Shown here in pieces: positions 7,296-15,664 of a stretch of 64,000 bases of DNA; position 1 is the stretch's first letter, and the number at the start of each line of letters is the position of its first letter. Source of the DNA: CAYFPX01 sp964519895 (lineage in GTDB: Bacteria; Myxococcota_A; UBA796; CAJQPC01); the NCBI GenBank assembly GCA_964519895.1, contig CAZFLE010000027.1:1-64000 (forward strand), given 5' to 3'. The notes beneath the pieces were generated by a model that saw nothing but the letters and a program-made list of their open reading frames with translations, was not told the DNA's origin and ran no database searches. The translations under genes were made by a program, and so were the position numbers.

Positions 7296-8189
7296 CTAGG
7301 AGCTGCGCTGCTTCTCCAGCTCGGCCATGACCTTGTCGGGATCGGCGGCCTTGCGCATGACCAGGTCCGCGAGCACGGCGTCGGCCTCGTCGGAGATCAC
7401 GGTGAAGCGCACGGCGAGACCCGTGGCGTCGAGGCGCACGACCTGGGCGCCCAGCTTGACCTTGCGGTCCCCACCGGGCATCGGCGCGAACAGCAACAGG
7501 GTGCAGCGAGCGCCCATGTCCAGGACCTGGTCGCAGGTGATGTAGGCGCCTCGGATGCTCAGGTCCCGCGCCATGCCCATCACCATCTCGCCATCGGCGC
7601 TGGCCAGCACCACTTCGGCGGCGATGGTGGCGCGGGTGTGGGCCCGCTGGTTCGGCTGGGTACCCTTGCCCTGTGCGGCCGCGCCCTGGCCCACGTGGGC
7701 GATGAACAGGGTGCCACCGCCGTAGTCCTCGATGTCCACGTCGAGCTGCATCCAGGAGCCAAGCCCGCCGAGGGCGCGGCGGACCGGCTTCGGCAGGCCC
7801 TGGTCGACCTGGTACACGGCCTGGAGCCGGATGTGGGGACTGTAGGGGCTGTTGAAGAACCGGGCCGAGATGTTCATGACCTCGTAGTGGTTCTCCTCCA
7901 TGGTCTGAGACAGCTTCGCCATGGCCCTGGCCTCGTCCACCAGCTCCGCCGAAAGCATCGACAGGGCGGCCCCACAGGCCGCGGCGAGCGCCAGGGAGCA
8001 CAGGCACACGGCCATGATCTGGTCCCTGTCATCCACGTAGACGGCCACCTGGTGTGTGCGCGTCACAGAGCTCGGAGCACCGGGCCTCGTCCGGGCGGTG
8101 ACCGTGCGGCCGAGCAGGAGCCGGAACATGTTCCCGACCTCGTAGGGCCCTGGGAGGTCGTTCAGGGGGCTGGCGACGGCAGCGCTCAT
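7296..8189 (-). CDS. PilZ-domain protein with possible CheX-like N-terminal domain
   Basis: This encodes 297 residues. The C-terminal ~115 residues are a PilZ domain: the cyclic-di-GMP-binding RxxxR motif appears as QRAHTRAT and the D/NxSxxG motif as DLSIRGAYI. The N-terminal ~170 residues have an EVMN segment in ENHYEVMNISARFFN that resembles the ExxN active-site motif of CheC/CheX phosphatases; this assignment is tentative. Its start ATG overlaps the stop of the CheY-like gene (ATGA). As the last gene of the chemosensory operon, it may link receiver output to cyclic-di-GMP. Confidence 0.75.
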   Translation of the reverse strand: MSAAVASPLNDLPGPYEVGNMFRLLLGRTVTARTRPGAPSSVTRTHQVAVYVDDRDQIMAVCLCSLALAAACGAALSMLSAELVDEARAMAKLSQTMEENHYEVMNISARFFNSPYSPHIRLQAVYQVDQGLPKPVRRALGGLGSWMQLDVDIEDYGGGTLFIAHVGQGAAAQGKGTQPNQRAHTRATIAAEVVLASADGEMVMGMARDLSIRGAYITCDQVLDMGARCTLLLFAPMPGGDRKVKLGAQVVRLDATGLAVRFTVISDEADAVLADLVMRKAADPDKVMAELEKQRSS

Positions 8190-8548
8190 CGAATGAACGG
8201 CGCCAGCGCCGCCTGCAGGACATCGGCGGTGAAGGGCTTGGCGATGAAGAAGCTGGCCCCCGCCCTTCGAGCGAGCTTGCGCATCTGCGGCGTGCACTCC
8301 GAAGTCACGAAGCCCAAGGGGATGGGAGACCCGGCCCGGGTCATGTTCTCCAGCAGCTCCAGGCCGTTCATCACCGGCATGTTCCAGTCCGCCAGGACCA
8401 GGTCGGGGCTGCGCTGCTCGACGACGTCCAGGGCCTCGCGACCGTTGCCGGCCTCGACCACGTCGTGGCTGCCGTAGCCCGCCTGGCGCAGGGCCCTGCG
8501 GATGATCATCCGCATGGCGCGACTGTCGTCCACGATCAAGATGCGCAT
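8186..8548 (-). CDS. CheY-like response regulator receiver
   Basis: This encodes 120 residues, a single receiver domain with no output domain. All active-site residues are present: Asp7/Asp8 (MRILIVDDS), the phospho-acceptor Asp54 (LVLADWNMP), Thr82 (GFVTSE) and Lys104 (FIAKPF). The start is taken at the MRILIVDD methionine, because upstream in-frame codons lie in the inverted repeat at 8561-8722. It is expected to be phosphorylated by the CheA of the same operon. It is coupled by ATGA overlap to the PilZ gene. Confidence 0.9.
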   Translation of the reverse strand: MRILIVDDSRAMRMIIRRALRQAGYGSHDVVEAGNGREALDVVEQRSPDLVLADWNMPVMNGLELLENMTRAGSPIPLGFVTSECTPQMRKLARRAGASFFIAKPFTADVLQAALAPFIR

Positions 8549-8560
8549 GTTTCGGTCCCC

Positions 8561-8722
8561 TAGTCCCCTGTCGCAGAAGTTCGCGAGGCACTCGCGAAGC
8601 AATCGTCGCGCCTGGTGGATTCCAGACGCGGCCGGTGTGGCCGAGTCACATCAACGCGGCTGGGAGCCGCCAGGCGCGACGAGGGCGAGCGAGTGTCCGT
8701 GAACTTCTGCGACATGGGACTA
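8561..8722. repeat. ~57 bp imperfect inverted duplication between the MCP and cheY-like genes
   Basis: Plus-strand bases from 8561 (tagtcccctgtcgcagaag...) match the minus strand read from 8722 (tagtcccatgtcgcagaag...) over about 57 bases at roughly 80% identity, ending in a shared CGTCGCGCCTGG. The left arm is 8561-8618 and the right arm 8667-8722. The ~48 bases between them contain two further small hairpins (CGGCT-CCC-AGCCG and GGCC-ACAC-CGGCC). A transcript leaving the MCP gene could fold this into a long branched structure just ahead of the receiver gene. The right arm includes the MCP stop codon. Confidence 0.75.
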
Positions 8723-10132
8723 GGCGAACATCGACTGGAGATCCCTGGCCAGGTTCTCCACATTGTTGGCCGCCTCGAGCGAGTGGCTGACCCCACTGGT
8801 CGTGGTCTCGGCGGTCCGGGCCACGCTGGTGATGTTCACCGCGATGTCCGAGCTGCCCTGGGCCGCGTCGGCCATGCGCCGCTGAATCTCGCTGGTGCTG
8901 ACCGTCTGCTGCTCCACCGCGGTGGCGACCATCGACTGGATCTCGCTGATCCGATTGATGATGTCTCCGATCTCCTCGATCGCCTCGATGGCGGCGTTGG
9001 TGTCGGTCTGGATCGTGCCGATGCGCTCGGCGATCTCCTCGGTGGCCTTGGCGGTCTCCTTGGCCAGGTCCTTGACCTCCTTGGCGACCACGGCGAAGCC
9101 ACGGCCGGCCTCGCCAGCGCTGGCGGCCTCGATCGTGGCGTTGAGCGCCAACAGGTTGGTCTGCCGGGCGATCGACGTGATGGCCTTGACCACGGCGCCG
9201 ATCTCCTCGCTGCTGTCGGCGAGCTTGCCCATGATCTGGTTGGTGTTGTCGGCCATGGACACCGCGCTGTTGGCGACCCGGCTCACCTCGTGGACCGAGT
9301 GCGCGATCTCCTGGACCGAAGAGTTCATCTCCTCGGCCGCCAGAGCCACGCTCTGGACGTGTCGACTGACCTCCTCGGCGGCGGCACTGGCAGCGTTGGC
9401 CTGGGTGAAGGTCTCGTCTGCGTTGTTGCCGATCGACGCCCCCACGTGGGCCAGGTCCTGGGCCGACGCAGCGATCTGCCGGGAGTTCTTGCCGATGGCA
9501 CCCAGGATCTGGCGGCTCAGCACGCCGGTCAGCAGCGTGTTGAACACGATGACCACGATGCAGGACCCCAGCACGATGACCATCGTGGTGCTCGTGGTCT
9601 GGCCCATCGTGGCCAGCTGGGTGTTCAGGGCGTTGAAGGCCCGGGCGTGCACCTGCTGCAGCTCGGGCAGGGCCACGGACAGGACCCGGGAGGCCTCGGC
9701 GACCGCGCCGCCCGCCTCCATGGACTTGCCCTGAAGCACGAGCTCGAAGCCGGCCTCGACGTGCTTGTTAGCCTCTGCGAAGCGCTTCTTGGCCTGGGCG
9801 ACCGCGGCCTGGGTCTGGGTGTCGGCCGTCGCCTGGCCCAGGGAATCGAGCTCTGCCCGCATCTCCTCGTAGCGCTCGGTGTAGCTGGGCACGCGCTGGA
9901 GATCGCCGAACAGGACCACGTCCTGGGCGGGCTCGAGCAGCTTGTCCGCCAGATCGACCATACGGCTGGCCTCGATGTAGGCGTCGGTGACCTCGGCCAC
10001 CACGTCACCCTGGTCGCGCACCTGGGTGAGCTGGACCCACGACACCAGACCGAGCACGGCGAACATCGTGCTGACCACAGCCGACAGGGCCATGACCCTG
10101 CGGCGGTAGGAGAGTCGGGTTGCGTTCTTCAT
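8720..10132 (-). CDS. Methyl-accepting chemotaxis protein
   Basis: This encodes 470 residues. Membrane segment 1 is at residues ~13-34, followed by a helical periplasmic sensor domain (~35-185, four-helix-bundle-like), membrane segment 2 at ~190-210 and a cytoplasmic signalling domain. The MCP hairpin tip is present as ARQTNLLALNATIEAA and GRGFAVVAKEVKDLA. The canonical IEAARAGEQ is IEAASAGEA here. No C-terminal CheR/CheB-tethering pentapeptide is seen; the protein ends LQSMFA. The start is at MKNATRLS with AGGAC upstream. It lies in an operon with the cheB-cheR fusion upstream and the receiver downstream, separated by the inverted duplication. Confidence 0.92.
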   Translation of the reverse strand: MKNATRLSYRRRVMALSAVVSTMFAVLGLVSWVQLTQVRDQGDVVAEVTDAYIEASRMVDLADKLLEPAQDVVLFGDLQRVPSYTERYEEMRAELDSLGQATADTQTQAAVAQAKKRFAEANKHVEAGFELVLQGKSMEAGGAVAEASRVLSVALPELQQVHARAFNALNTQLATMGQTTSTTMVIVLGSCIVVIVFNTLLTGVLSRQILGAIGKNSRQIAASAQDLAHVGASIGNNADETFTQANAASAAAEEVSRHVQSVALAAEEMNSSVQEIAHSVHEVSRVANSAVSMADNTNQIMGKLADSSEEIGAVVKAITSIARQTNLLALNATIEAASAGEAGRGFAVVAKEVKDLAKETAKATEEIAERIGTIQTDTNAAIEAIEEIGDIINRISEIQSMVATAVEQQTVSTSEIQRRMADAAQGSSDIAVNITSVARTAETTTSGVSHSLEAANNVENLARDLQSMFA

Positions 10133-10217
10133 GGGGTCCTGGCCGGGGCTGGTCCGTGGATCTGTTCGGCCCAACGGCCGCGCTCTTGAGCCGGAACGGA
10201 CCGCGCCCCCGACTGGA

Positions 10218-11795
10218 TCAGGCTGCGACCCGGCGCATTCGGAAGCAGGTCGTGCGATCCACTCGGACCGCTTCGAACGCCGGATCGACCGCCAGTGTGC
10301 TCTCGGTGGCCCCCAGGACCAGGACGCCGTCGGGCCGCAGGACCTCGCGCACCCGCCCCAGGATGGCCCTGCGGGTGTCCAGGTCGAAGTACAGCAGGAC
10401 ATTGCGCAGCAGCAAGACGTCGACCTGGGGCACTCCGCGCCAGGGCTGGGTCAGGTTGAGCTGGCGAAACTCGACCAGGCGGCGCACATCGGGTGCGACC
10501 TCCCAGCTGCCGGACTGCCCCCACAGGTAGCGCTTGCGCAGCTCATCCGAGAGCCCACGGGCCGCTTCGCTGTCGTTGTAGCGGCCCTGGCGAGCCCGCT
10601 GAAGGGAGGACTCGGAGATGTCGGTCGCCAGGATGCGCACACGCCACGACCCCAGCTCCGGAAAGTGACGCCTGACCATCATGGCCAGGCTGTACGGCTC
10701 CTGGCCCCTGGAGCACGCCGCCGACCAGAACTGGAGCGACCGACTGGACCGTCGGGCCTCGATGAGCTTCGGCAGGACCTGTTGCCGGAGGGCTTCGAAG
10801 GGGTGGCGGTCCCGGAAGAAGTAGGTCTCGGTGTTGAGCACGGCCTCGACGACCTGGCGCTGAATCTCGGCATCCGGCCGTGTGCGCAGGCGCTCGATCA
10901 GGGCACCGGGTTCCGGGAAGGACATGCGGCTGGCCAGCTGGGTGAGCCGCATCACCGCCAGCGGCATGCTCTCAGGCACCAGCTGCACCCCGGAGCGCCA
11001 CTCGACCAGGTCCCGGACAAAGGCAAAGGCGTCCTGGTCCATGGCCTCGGTGGCGGCGCGTCTGCGCTGAGACGCGGGGCCCACACACGCCTGGGCGACC
11101 GCCCTGGACCCTGGGGCGGCGGGAGCGACCGGGGCGGACCTGGGCGCGGCCACCCGGCCCAGGCGCGGGCTCGGCGAACGCTGGGGCCGCAAAGGGAACG
11201 CACGCCCGATCGAGATGCGCCGCTCCAACTCGGCCGGCAGCTGCCGCAACGTCACGACCGCGTCGGCGTGGCCCGCGGCCTGGACCTGTCCCGGCATGCC
11301 CCAGACCACGGCGCTGGCCTCGTCTTGGATCAGCACCTGGCCGCCCGCCTGGCGGATGAGCCGGGCACCCTCGACCCCGTCGTTGCCCATCCCGGTCAAG
11401 ATCACCCCGAGCACGCTGTGGCCGACCATCCGAGCCGCCGAACGAAACAACACGTCGACCGAAGGCCGACAGGAATTCACCGGCGCCCCCTGGTGCAGGT
11501 GGAACTGGGGCCCTTCGGACCCGGCCACCAGGGTCATGTGCCAATTTCCGGGCGCGATCCAGGCCTGGCCGGGCACCAACGGCGTGCCCGAGCGAGCCTC
11601 TGAGACCGGAAAGGCGCACCGGCTGTCCAGGGAACGCGCCATGCGCTCGGTGAAGCCGGCGGGCATGTGCTGGACGATCAGGATGGGCACCGGCAGCTCG
11701 GCCGGGAGCTGCGGAAGGATCTCGACCAGGGCCGACGGGCCACCGGTCGACGCTCCGATGACCAGCAGATCGATCTTGGACGGAGCCCGCCTCAA
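10218..11795 (-). CDS. CheB methylesterase-CheR methyltransferase fusion
   Basis: This encodes 525 residues starting with TTG at 11795, which overlaps the cheW stop (TTGA). The N-terminal half is the CheB catalytic domain with Ser16 (GASTGG), His43 (QHMPAGFT) and Asp139 (TGMGNDG). There is no receiver domain, so the esterase is not controlled by its own phosphorylation. After a Pro/Ala/Arg linker (~195-235) comes CheR, with NTETYFFRD, FWSAACSRGQEPYSLAM, ATDISESSL and LRNVLLYFD. CheR and CheB have opposite activities (glutamate methylation and demethylation of MCPs), so the fusion puts both on one polypeptide. Its partner is the adjacent MCP. Confidence 0.92.
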   Translation of the reverse strand: MRRAPSKIDLLVIGASTGGPSALVEILPQLPAELPVPILIVQHMPAGFTERMARSLDSRCAFPVSEARSGTPLVPGQAWIAPGNWHMTLVAGSEGPQFHLHQGAPVNSCRPSVDVLFRSAARMVGHSVLGVILTGMGNDGVEGARLIRQAGGQVLIQDEASAVVWGMPGQVQAAGHADAVVTLRQLPAELERRISIGRAFPLRPQRSPSPRLGRVAAPRSAPVAPAAPGSRAVAQACVGPASQRRRAATEAMDQDAFAFVRDLVEWRSGVQLVPESMPLAVMRLTQLASRMSFPEPGALIERLRTRPDAEIQRQVVEAVLNTETYFFRDRHPFEALRQQVLPKLIEARRSSRSLQFWSAACSRGQEPYSLAMMVRRHFPELGSWRVRILATDISESSLQRARQGRYNDSEAARGLSDELRKRYLWGQSGSWEVAPDVRRLVEFRQLNLTQPWRGVPQVDVLLLRNVLLYFDLDTRRAILGRVREVLRPDGVLVLGATESTLAVDPAFEAVRVDRTTCFRMRRVAA

Positions 11796-12226
11796 GAGCA
11801 GAGCGCCAGCAGCTCTGCGCTGTCGAGCAGCAGGACCAGGCCACCCGGGGTCTTGAAGGCCCCGGCGATCAACACGCCGTCTCGCTGGACCGGAAGCGCC
11901 GCGATCGGCTCCCAGGCATCGGGGTCCGGCTCCTCCACGTTGCCCACCTGGTCCACCAGGAGCCCCACCACCCCGGACTCGGTCGCGATCACGACGCTCA
12001 TGGGCCGGGCGTCCGGCGGACGCGGGGGCAGCCCCAGAGCCACGCGCAGGTCGACGGCCATCACGATCTCGCCGCGAAGGTTCATCAGACCCTCCACGAG
12101 GTCCGGCGCCAGGGGCACCCGCCGCACGGGCTTCCAAGGCAGCACGGAGCGGACCCCAGCCACGTCCAGGGCAAAGACCCGATCGTGCAGGGTGAAGGTA
12201 CAAACCTGGCGCGGTGGTGTGTTCAC
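11792..12226 (-). CDS. cheW: CheW chemotaxis adaptor
   Basis: This encodes a 144-residue, single CheW (SH3-like) domain that bridges MCPs and CheA. Typical segments are CTFTLHDRVFALDVAGVRSVL, then VEGLMNLRGEIVMAVDLRVALGL and VGLLVDQVGNV. The GTG start at 12226 overlaps the cheA stop codon (GTGA), and its own stop overlaps the cheB-cheR start (TTGA), so the three genes are coupled. Confidence 0.93.
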   Translation of the reverse strand: MNTPPRQVCTFTLHDRVFALDVAGVRSVLPWKPVRRVPLAPDLVEGLMNLRGEIVMAVDLRVALGLPPRPPDARPMSVVIATESGVVGLLVDQVGNVEEPDPDAWEPIAALPVQRDGVLIAGAFKTPGGLVLLLDSAELLALCS

Positions 12227-14549
12227 GCGCTCACCGGATCTGCCTTGAAGACGGGGCCCCGCAGCAACAGGGCCAGGTCCACCAGGTCGGTCACCCGCCC
12301 ATCGAGCACGGTCGAACCTCGGAGACCCGCGCCGCCGCCCTCTCGCTTCAGGTCCACGGCCTGGTGCGTGATGTCCAGGATCTCATCCACCACCAGGCCG
12401 ACCCGGTGGGGACCGCAGCGGGCGATCACGACCTGGAGCGCCCCCGCCCAGTCCCCCCCGCCGTCCAGCCCCAGCAGCTCGGCCAGCGAGAACATCGGCA
12501 AGAGATCCCGCTCGAACTGGACCACGTGCTGACTGCCCCCCCACTCGAGTTGCTCCGCCGGAATGACCTCCAGACGCTGAATCTGCGCGACCGGGATCGC
12601 GATCCGGCGACCGCCGACCTCGGTGAGCAGGAGCGCCTCCTCGGCGACCTCGGCCGCGGGCTCTGCGGCCGCCATGGCCAGACCGATCGCGTCAGAGGTC
12701 GCCACGATGTCAGCCGCTCGCGCCAGCCCCATCACGTCCAGGATCAGGGCGATGCTGCCGTCGCCCAGCGTGGTCGCGCCGGTGTAGAGGCCCAGGTTTC
12801 GAAGCAGCGGGTCCAAGGACTTGACGACGATCTCCTGGGTGTCCTCGATCGCGTCGGCGACCAGGCCGTAGCGGCGGCCGCGGGCCTCGACCACGATGAT
12901 GAACAGGTCCCCCTGTTCTTCTTCGTCCTGGTCGTCGCTACAGTCCAGCTGCAGGACCTCGTCCAGGCACACGATGGGCAGCAGGCCCCCCTCGAAGCGC
13001 ATGACCTGGACCCCGTGGAAGTCCTCCAGTTGCTCCTGGGCTTCGCTGCGGCGGACCACCAGCAGCTTCTTGAGCGCGTCCTGGGGCAGCGCGAAGCGCT
13101 CGCCGTCGCAGGTGATGACCAGGGCCGAGATGATCGCCAGCGTCAGCGGAATGCGGATCCGGAAGGTGGTGCCTTCCCCAGACTCGCTGTGCACATCCAC
13201 CGAGCCGCCNNNNNNNNNNNNNNNNNNNNNNNNNNNNNNNNNNNNNNNNNNNNNNNNNNNNNNNNNNNNNNNNNNNNNNNNNNNNNNNNNNNNNNNNNNN
13301 NNNNNNNNNGGATCCGGAAGGTGGTGCCTTCCCCAGACTCGCTGTGCACATCCACCGAGCCGCCAATGTGCTCGACGTGGGTGCGCACCACGTCCATGCC
13401 CACCCCTCGGCCTGCGAGCTCCGTGACCTGGTCGGCTGTGCTGAACCCCGGGGAGAAGATCAGGTACCAGACCTGTTCATCGCTCGCGGTCCTGGCCTTG
13501 TCCTCGGTCCAGATCCCGCGCTCGACCGCCCTTCGACGGATGCTGTCGACGGGCAGCCCACCGCCGTCGTCGCGCAGCTCGATGACCACCTGGCCCGACT
13601 CGTGGTGGGCACTCAGGGCGATCGTGCCCTCGGCGGGCTTGCCCCAACGCATCCGCTCCTCGGGGAGCTCCAGGCCGTGCACCACCGCGTTGCGGACCAT
13701 GTGGGACAGCGGGTCCGTGATGGCCTCGATCAGGGTCCGGTCCAGCTCGGTGTCACCGCCCTCCAGGTGCACCCGCACCTGCTTGCCCGTGGTCCTGGCC
13801 GCCGTGCGGACCATGCGCGGCAGGCGATCCCATAGGGTTCCAACCGGCTGCATACGGGTGCTCATCACCGCGTCCTGCAGCTCGGTCGTGATCCGGTCCA
13901 GGCGGCCGACGCCATCGAGCATGGTGTCGTTGCCCAGCCTGAGGCTCACCTGACGCAGCCGGTTGCGGGCAAGCACCAGCTCGCCGACCAGGTTCATCAC
14001 CGAAGTCAGGACCTCGACGTCCACCCGGACCCGGGTGGCGATCGTGCGTTCGCTGGCTGGCTCGCCGGCCTCCGGACTCACGTCCTCCGGACTCAAGGGT
14101 TCCGGGGCCTGGGCGTCTGGCGGCCCCTCGGCCTGGGGCACCGGGGCCCAGGTCTCATCGCCACTGGGCACTCGCAGATCCTTCAGGCGATGGATCAATC
14201 CCCCAAGGTCCTGGCCCGCGTCGACGCCGCTCTCGGCGATCGTTTGCAGGCGCGCCCTGAGACCATCGACCAGGGCCAGCAGGGCATCCACCACCTCGAC
14301 ATCGGCCACCCGGCGCTGGTCCCTCAGGTCCGAGAGCAAGCTCTCGCCCGCGTGGGCGAGCGCACCCAGGTGCAGGTACTCCAGGTGGTTGGCCACGCCC
14401 TTGATCGAGTGAACGGAGCGGAAGATGGCGTCCACCGACGACGCCCCCGCGCTGGGGTCCTCCAGATCCAGGATCCGGGCCTCGAGCTGGGCGATCGACT
14501 CCAGGCTCTCCTGGAGGAACTCCTTGACGATGGCGTCGTGCTGGACCAT
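12223..14549 (-). CDS. cheA: CheA histidine kinase with tandem CheW-like C-terminal domains (crosses an N gap)
   Basis: The gene is interrupted by 100 N, but the 55 bases on each side of the gap are identical. Removing the gap plus one 55-base copy (155 bases) restores one frame of 723 residues. Domains in order: P1 phosphotransfer (His47 in SVHSIKG), a Pro/Glu-rich linker where P2 would be, P3 dimerisation, the P4 ATPase (LSHMVRNAVVHGLE, ELRDDGGG, GRGVGMDVV, SGEGTTF), the P5 CheW-like domain, and then a second CheW-like domain (GGRRIAIPVAQIQRLEVIP... HRVGLVVDEILDI). It phosphorylates the CheY-like receiver and is tied to MCPs by P5/CheW. It starts at ATG 14549. Confidence 0.9.
13210..13309. 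other. 100-N scaffold gap with 55 bp duplicated flanks
   Basis: This is exactly 100 N. Bases 13155-13209 and 13310-13364 are identical (ggatccggaaggtggtgcct ... ccaccgagccgcc). This is what results when two contigs sharing a 55-base terminal k-mer overlap are joined with a default gap. The true sequence is most likely continuous. Confidence 0.95.
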
Positions 14550-14609
14550 TGGCTCGTGGGCTGGACCTACTCCTCAACGTCTCCCAGGGGGAGACCTTGA
14601 GCCTGGGTG

Positions 14610-15539
14610 CTACAGGGCCTGGGCAGCCGGCCGATACCAGCTCAGCCCGAAGCCCGCTGCCCAGCCGTCGCTCGGGTTGTTCCGCGCATAGGCCGTGGTC
14701 ATCGCACTCAGGTGCAGGCGGAAGCCCTGCTTGATCACCAGGCCGAACTTTGCGCCGACCTTGATCGACGTCATCGACAGGGCCGCGAAGCGGTCCTCGG
14801 ACGTGGTGGAGCCCTCGCCCCAGTCCCGCCCGTCCGGGCGGTGCAGACCGTCCACCACCAGCCCGAGCTGGAGCCTCTGGCGCGGCTGCACGGTGAGCTC
14901 GGCCACCCCGGCCAGCTCGTGCCGGGGCACGTCCTGGTCCGCTTCGGGGTCCTGCAGGACCCGATGGCTGTACCGGGCCGCGCCGTAGCCCACCACGAGC
15001 AGCGGGCCGACGATGGCCATGCGCCCCACCGACAGGTGGGCACCCACGTCGTTCTGCCCGTCGCCCATGGACGTGAACTGATCCCGCGCTCCCCGCGTGT
15101 GGGCGCCGATGCGCAACACGGGGCCGACGGTCAGGGTGACCGGAGAGCCCATGATCTCGTCGAGCACCCGAAAGCGGTAGCGCGCGTCGACGGGCATGGC
15201 GCCGACCTCGGTGTCGCAGGTCGTGCCGGTGCAATTCTTGGAGCCCGTGTAGGTGACCTGGGACCACCCGCCGGCCAGCCGGAGCTCCACGGAGCTGCGC
15301 TGGGTCACGCCGACCTCGCCGGCGAACACCGCCGTGTGGGTCAGGACCCGGGTGCTGATGGCCACGTCGTTGCCCGACAGGGAGCCTTGGGCCCCGCTGA
15401 AGGTGGTCCACGAAGTCCCGGAGACGCCCGAGTAGAGCGCGACATCGCCTCGGCTGAGGACCCAGGGGTCATCGCCAGCCTGCGCGGCAGGGGTCCACAT
15501 GAGACCTGCCAGGACAGAAAAGAGTGACAGCGGGCGCAT
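14610..15539 (-). CDS. Predicted outer-membrane beta-barrel protein
   Basis: This encodes 309 residues. The start is taken at MRPLSLFSVL with GGAGAG upstream. A cleavable signal peptide ends AAQAGDDP (cleavage after ~residue 21). The mature protein is rich in alternating polar/hydrophobic strands with Tyr, Trp and Gly, typical of 10-14-stranded barrels, for example VELRLAGGWSQVTYTG, VTLTVGPVLRIGAH and LHLSAMTTAYARNN. One disulphide-sized cysteine pair (NCTGTTC) is present. It does not end in the usual terminal Phe but in YRPAAQAL. No specific function is recognised. Confidence 0.65.
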   Translation of the reverse strand: MRPLSLFSVLAGLMWTPAAQAGDDPWVLSRGDVALYSGVSGTSWTTFSGAQGSLSGNDVAISTRVLTHTAVFAGEVGVTQRSSVELRLAGGWSQVTYTGSKNCTGTTCDTEVGAMPVDARYRFRVLDEIMGSPVTLTVGPVLRIGAHTRGARDQFTSMGDGQNDVGAHLSVGRMAIVGPLLVVGYGAARYSHRVLQDPEADQDVPRHELAGVAELTVQPRQRLQLGLVVDGLHRPDGRDWGEGSTTSEDRFAALSMTSIKVGAKFGLVIKQGFRLHLSAMTTAYARNNPSDGWAAGFGLSWYRPAAQAL

Positions 15540-15664
15540 GGTGCTCTCCGGACCCAGGAACACGGGGTCGCCCCTCTGGTCGGATCAGCCGCCGTCGGCA
15601 TGAACCCCCCCCGTGGCGGCCCCCGAGGCCCTGCGTGCTAAAGTCCGCCCTCTCTGGAGGCGAG

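Noticed and set aside
13210..13309. The N block considered as a break in cheA or as missing genes
   Set aside because: The flanks overlap by 55 identical bases and join in frame, so nothing needs to be missing.
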